From Dyadobacter soli (lineage in GTDB: Bacteria; Bacteroidota; Bacteroidia; Cytophagales; Spirosomataceae), in contig NZ_FNAN01000024.1 in NCBI RefSeq assembly GCF_900101885.1, forward strand, positions 62,001 through 126,000: a DNA stretch of 64,000 bases, read 5' to 3'. Shown here in pieces: positions 63,718 to 64,000 of the stretch. The translations under genes and the position numbers were made by a program. Each line of letters starts with the position of its first letter. Within the stretch, counting starts at the first letter, position 1. The notes beneath the pieces are model-generated. The model searched no databases, was not told the origin of the DNA, and was given only the letters and a program-made list of their open reading frames with translations.

Positions 63718-64000
63718 ATGGGACTTTCAAGTATAGCTGAGAAGGCGTTGGAGCAGGGAAAAGGCATTTTGCGTCTGGCGCCGACATGGGTGCCGCGTTC
63801 GTTTTGCGTTCCCGGCCGCAGGATCAAATTGCACCCCGACGATTATTACATACTCGGTGGTGAGCGTGGTGGTATCGATGAGCGTTGGTTGTCGTCCACA
63901 ACTCCTGCGGAAAACGGGCCGCTTACAGGCGAAAATGAAGGTTTGAGCCAGATAGTTCTGGAAGATGAATCAGGAGTACAGAAAGTGACATTGCGCGACG
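63718..64000 (+). CDS. Hypothetical protein, 3' partial
   Basis: ATG 63718 opens a frame that runs off the right edge (about 94 residues: MGLSSIAEKALEQGKGILRL...). It has good coding character, with a tryptophan/proline/arginine-rich patch WVPRSFCVPGRR, then LHPDDYYILGGERGGIDERW. From memory this start belongs to large cupin-like proteins related to phosphomannose isomerase in Bacteroidota, but the visible part lacks the metal motif, so I do not assign it. Confidence 0.6.
   Translation, partial: MGLSSIAEKALEQGKGILRLAPTWVPRSFCVPGRRIKLHPDDYYILGGERGGIDERWLSSTTPAENGPLTGENEGLSQIVLEDESGVQKVTLRD

Overview
The window looks like chromosome from an aerobic member of the Bacteroidota, most likely Cytophagales of the Dyadobacter/Spirosoma type. 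This placement is inference from gene content: lipoprotein TamA (TamL) with TamB, an OMP_b-brl_3 outer-membrane receptor, DUF4142, GH20 and GH130 enzymes, DUF1080/ThuA/sugar-epimerase genes, a bacteriophytochrome operon, and weak ribosome sites with occasional TANNTTTG-like promoter elements. GC content is moderate with AT-rich intergenic stretches. I saw no rRNA, tRNA, CRISPR array, insertion sequence or prophage. The first gene is cut by the left edge and the last by the right edge.

Layout. 1-6 kb: exported phosphoesterase and glycerophosphodiesterase, a MntA/HepT toxin-antitoxin pair, an unknown polytopic membrane protein, and a divergent DegT-type aminotransferase. 6-16.6 kb: a giant periplasmic alpha-2-macroglobulin and a two-gene RND efflux system. 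16.6-24.6 kb: lipid and housekeeping genes (front-end desaturase, metK, FkbM methyltransferase, lipA with a small outer-membrane protein, waaA, a ROK regulator). 25-26.5 kb: rsgA, a ten-copy octamer repeat, and methylmalonyl-CoA epimerase. 26.5-34.6 kb: TamL/TamB with a LolA-like protein. 34.9-39.2 kb: outer-membrane receptor and GH20 hexosaminidase. 39.3-44.4 kb: nucleotidyltransferase, pyrD, ftsK, lolA. 44.5-50.5 kb: stress and light island (DUF2383 protein, topoisomerase IB, phytochrome kinase/heme oxygenase/response regulator operon, DUF4142 lipoprotein). 50.7-55.4 kb: sulfatase, FAD oxidoreductase, formylglycine-generating enzyme lipoprotein and a small hydrolase. 55.5-64 kb: YceI protein and then a carbohydrate cluster (GH130, DUF1080, two TIM-barrel epimerases, ThuA, alpha/beta hydrolase, DUF4432) split up by palindromic intergenic repeats.

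How the genes work together. TamB and TamL overlap and should form one inner-to-outer-membrane assembly bridge. The response regulator, heme oxygenase and phytochrome form a self-contained red-light sensing unit: chromophore synthesis, receptor kinase and output. The sulfatase carries the Cys-type maturation motif, and the lipoprotein FGE two genes downstream carries the catalytic Cys pair, so the two probably form an exported enzyme/maturase pair. The 56-64 kb cluster resembles pathways for sugars oxidised at C3 (DUF1080, epimerase, ThuA), but the oxidoreductase expected for such a pathway is not in the window.

The most unusual sequence-level signals are three families of short palindromic intergenic repeats (57.4-57.6, 58.55 with 61.4-61.5, and 63.57-63.68 kb), the octamer tandem repeat before the epimerase gene, and a nucleotidyltransferase that appears fused to what is often a separate small partner protein.
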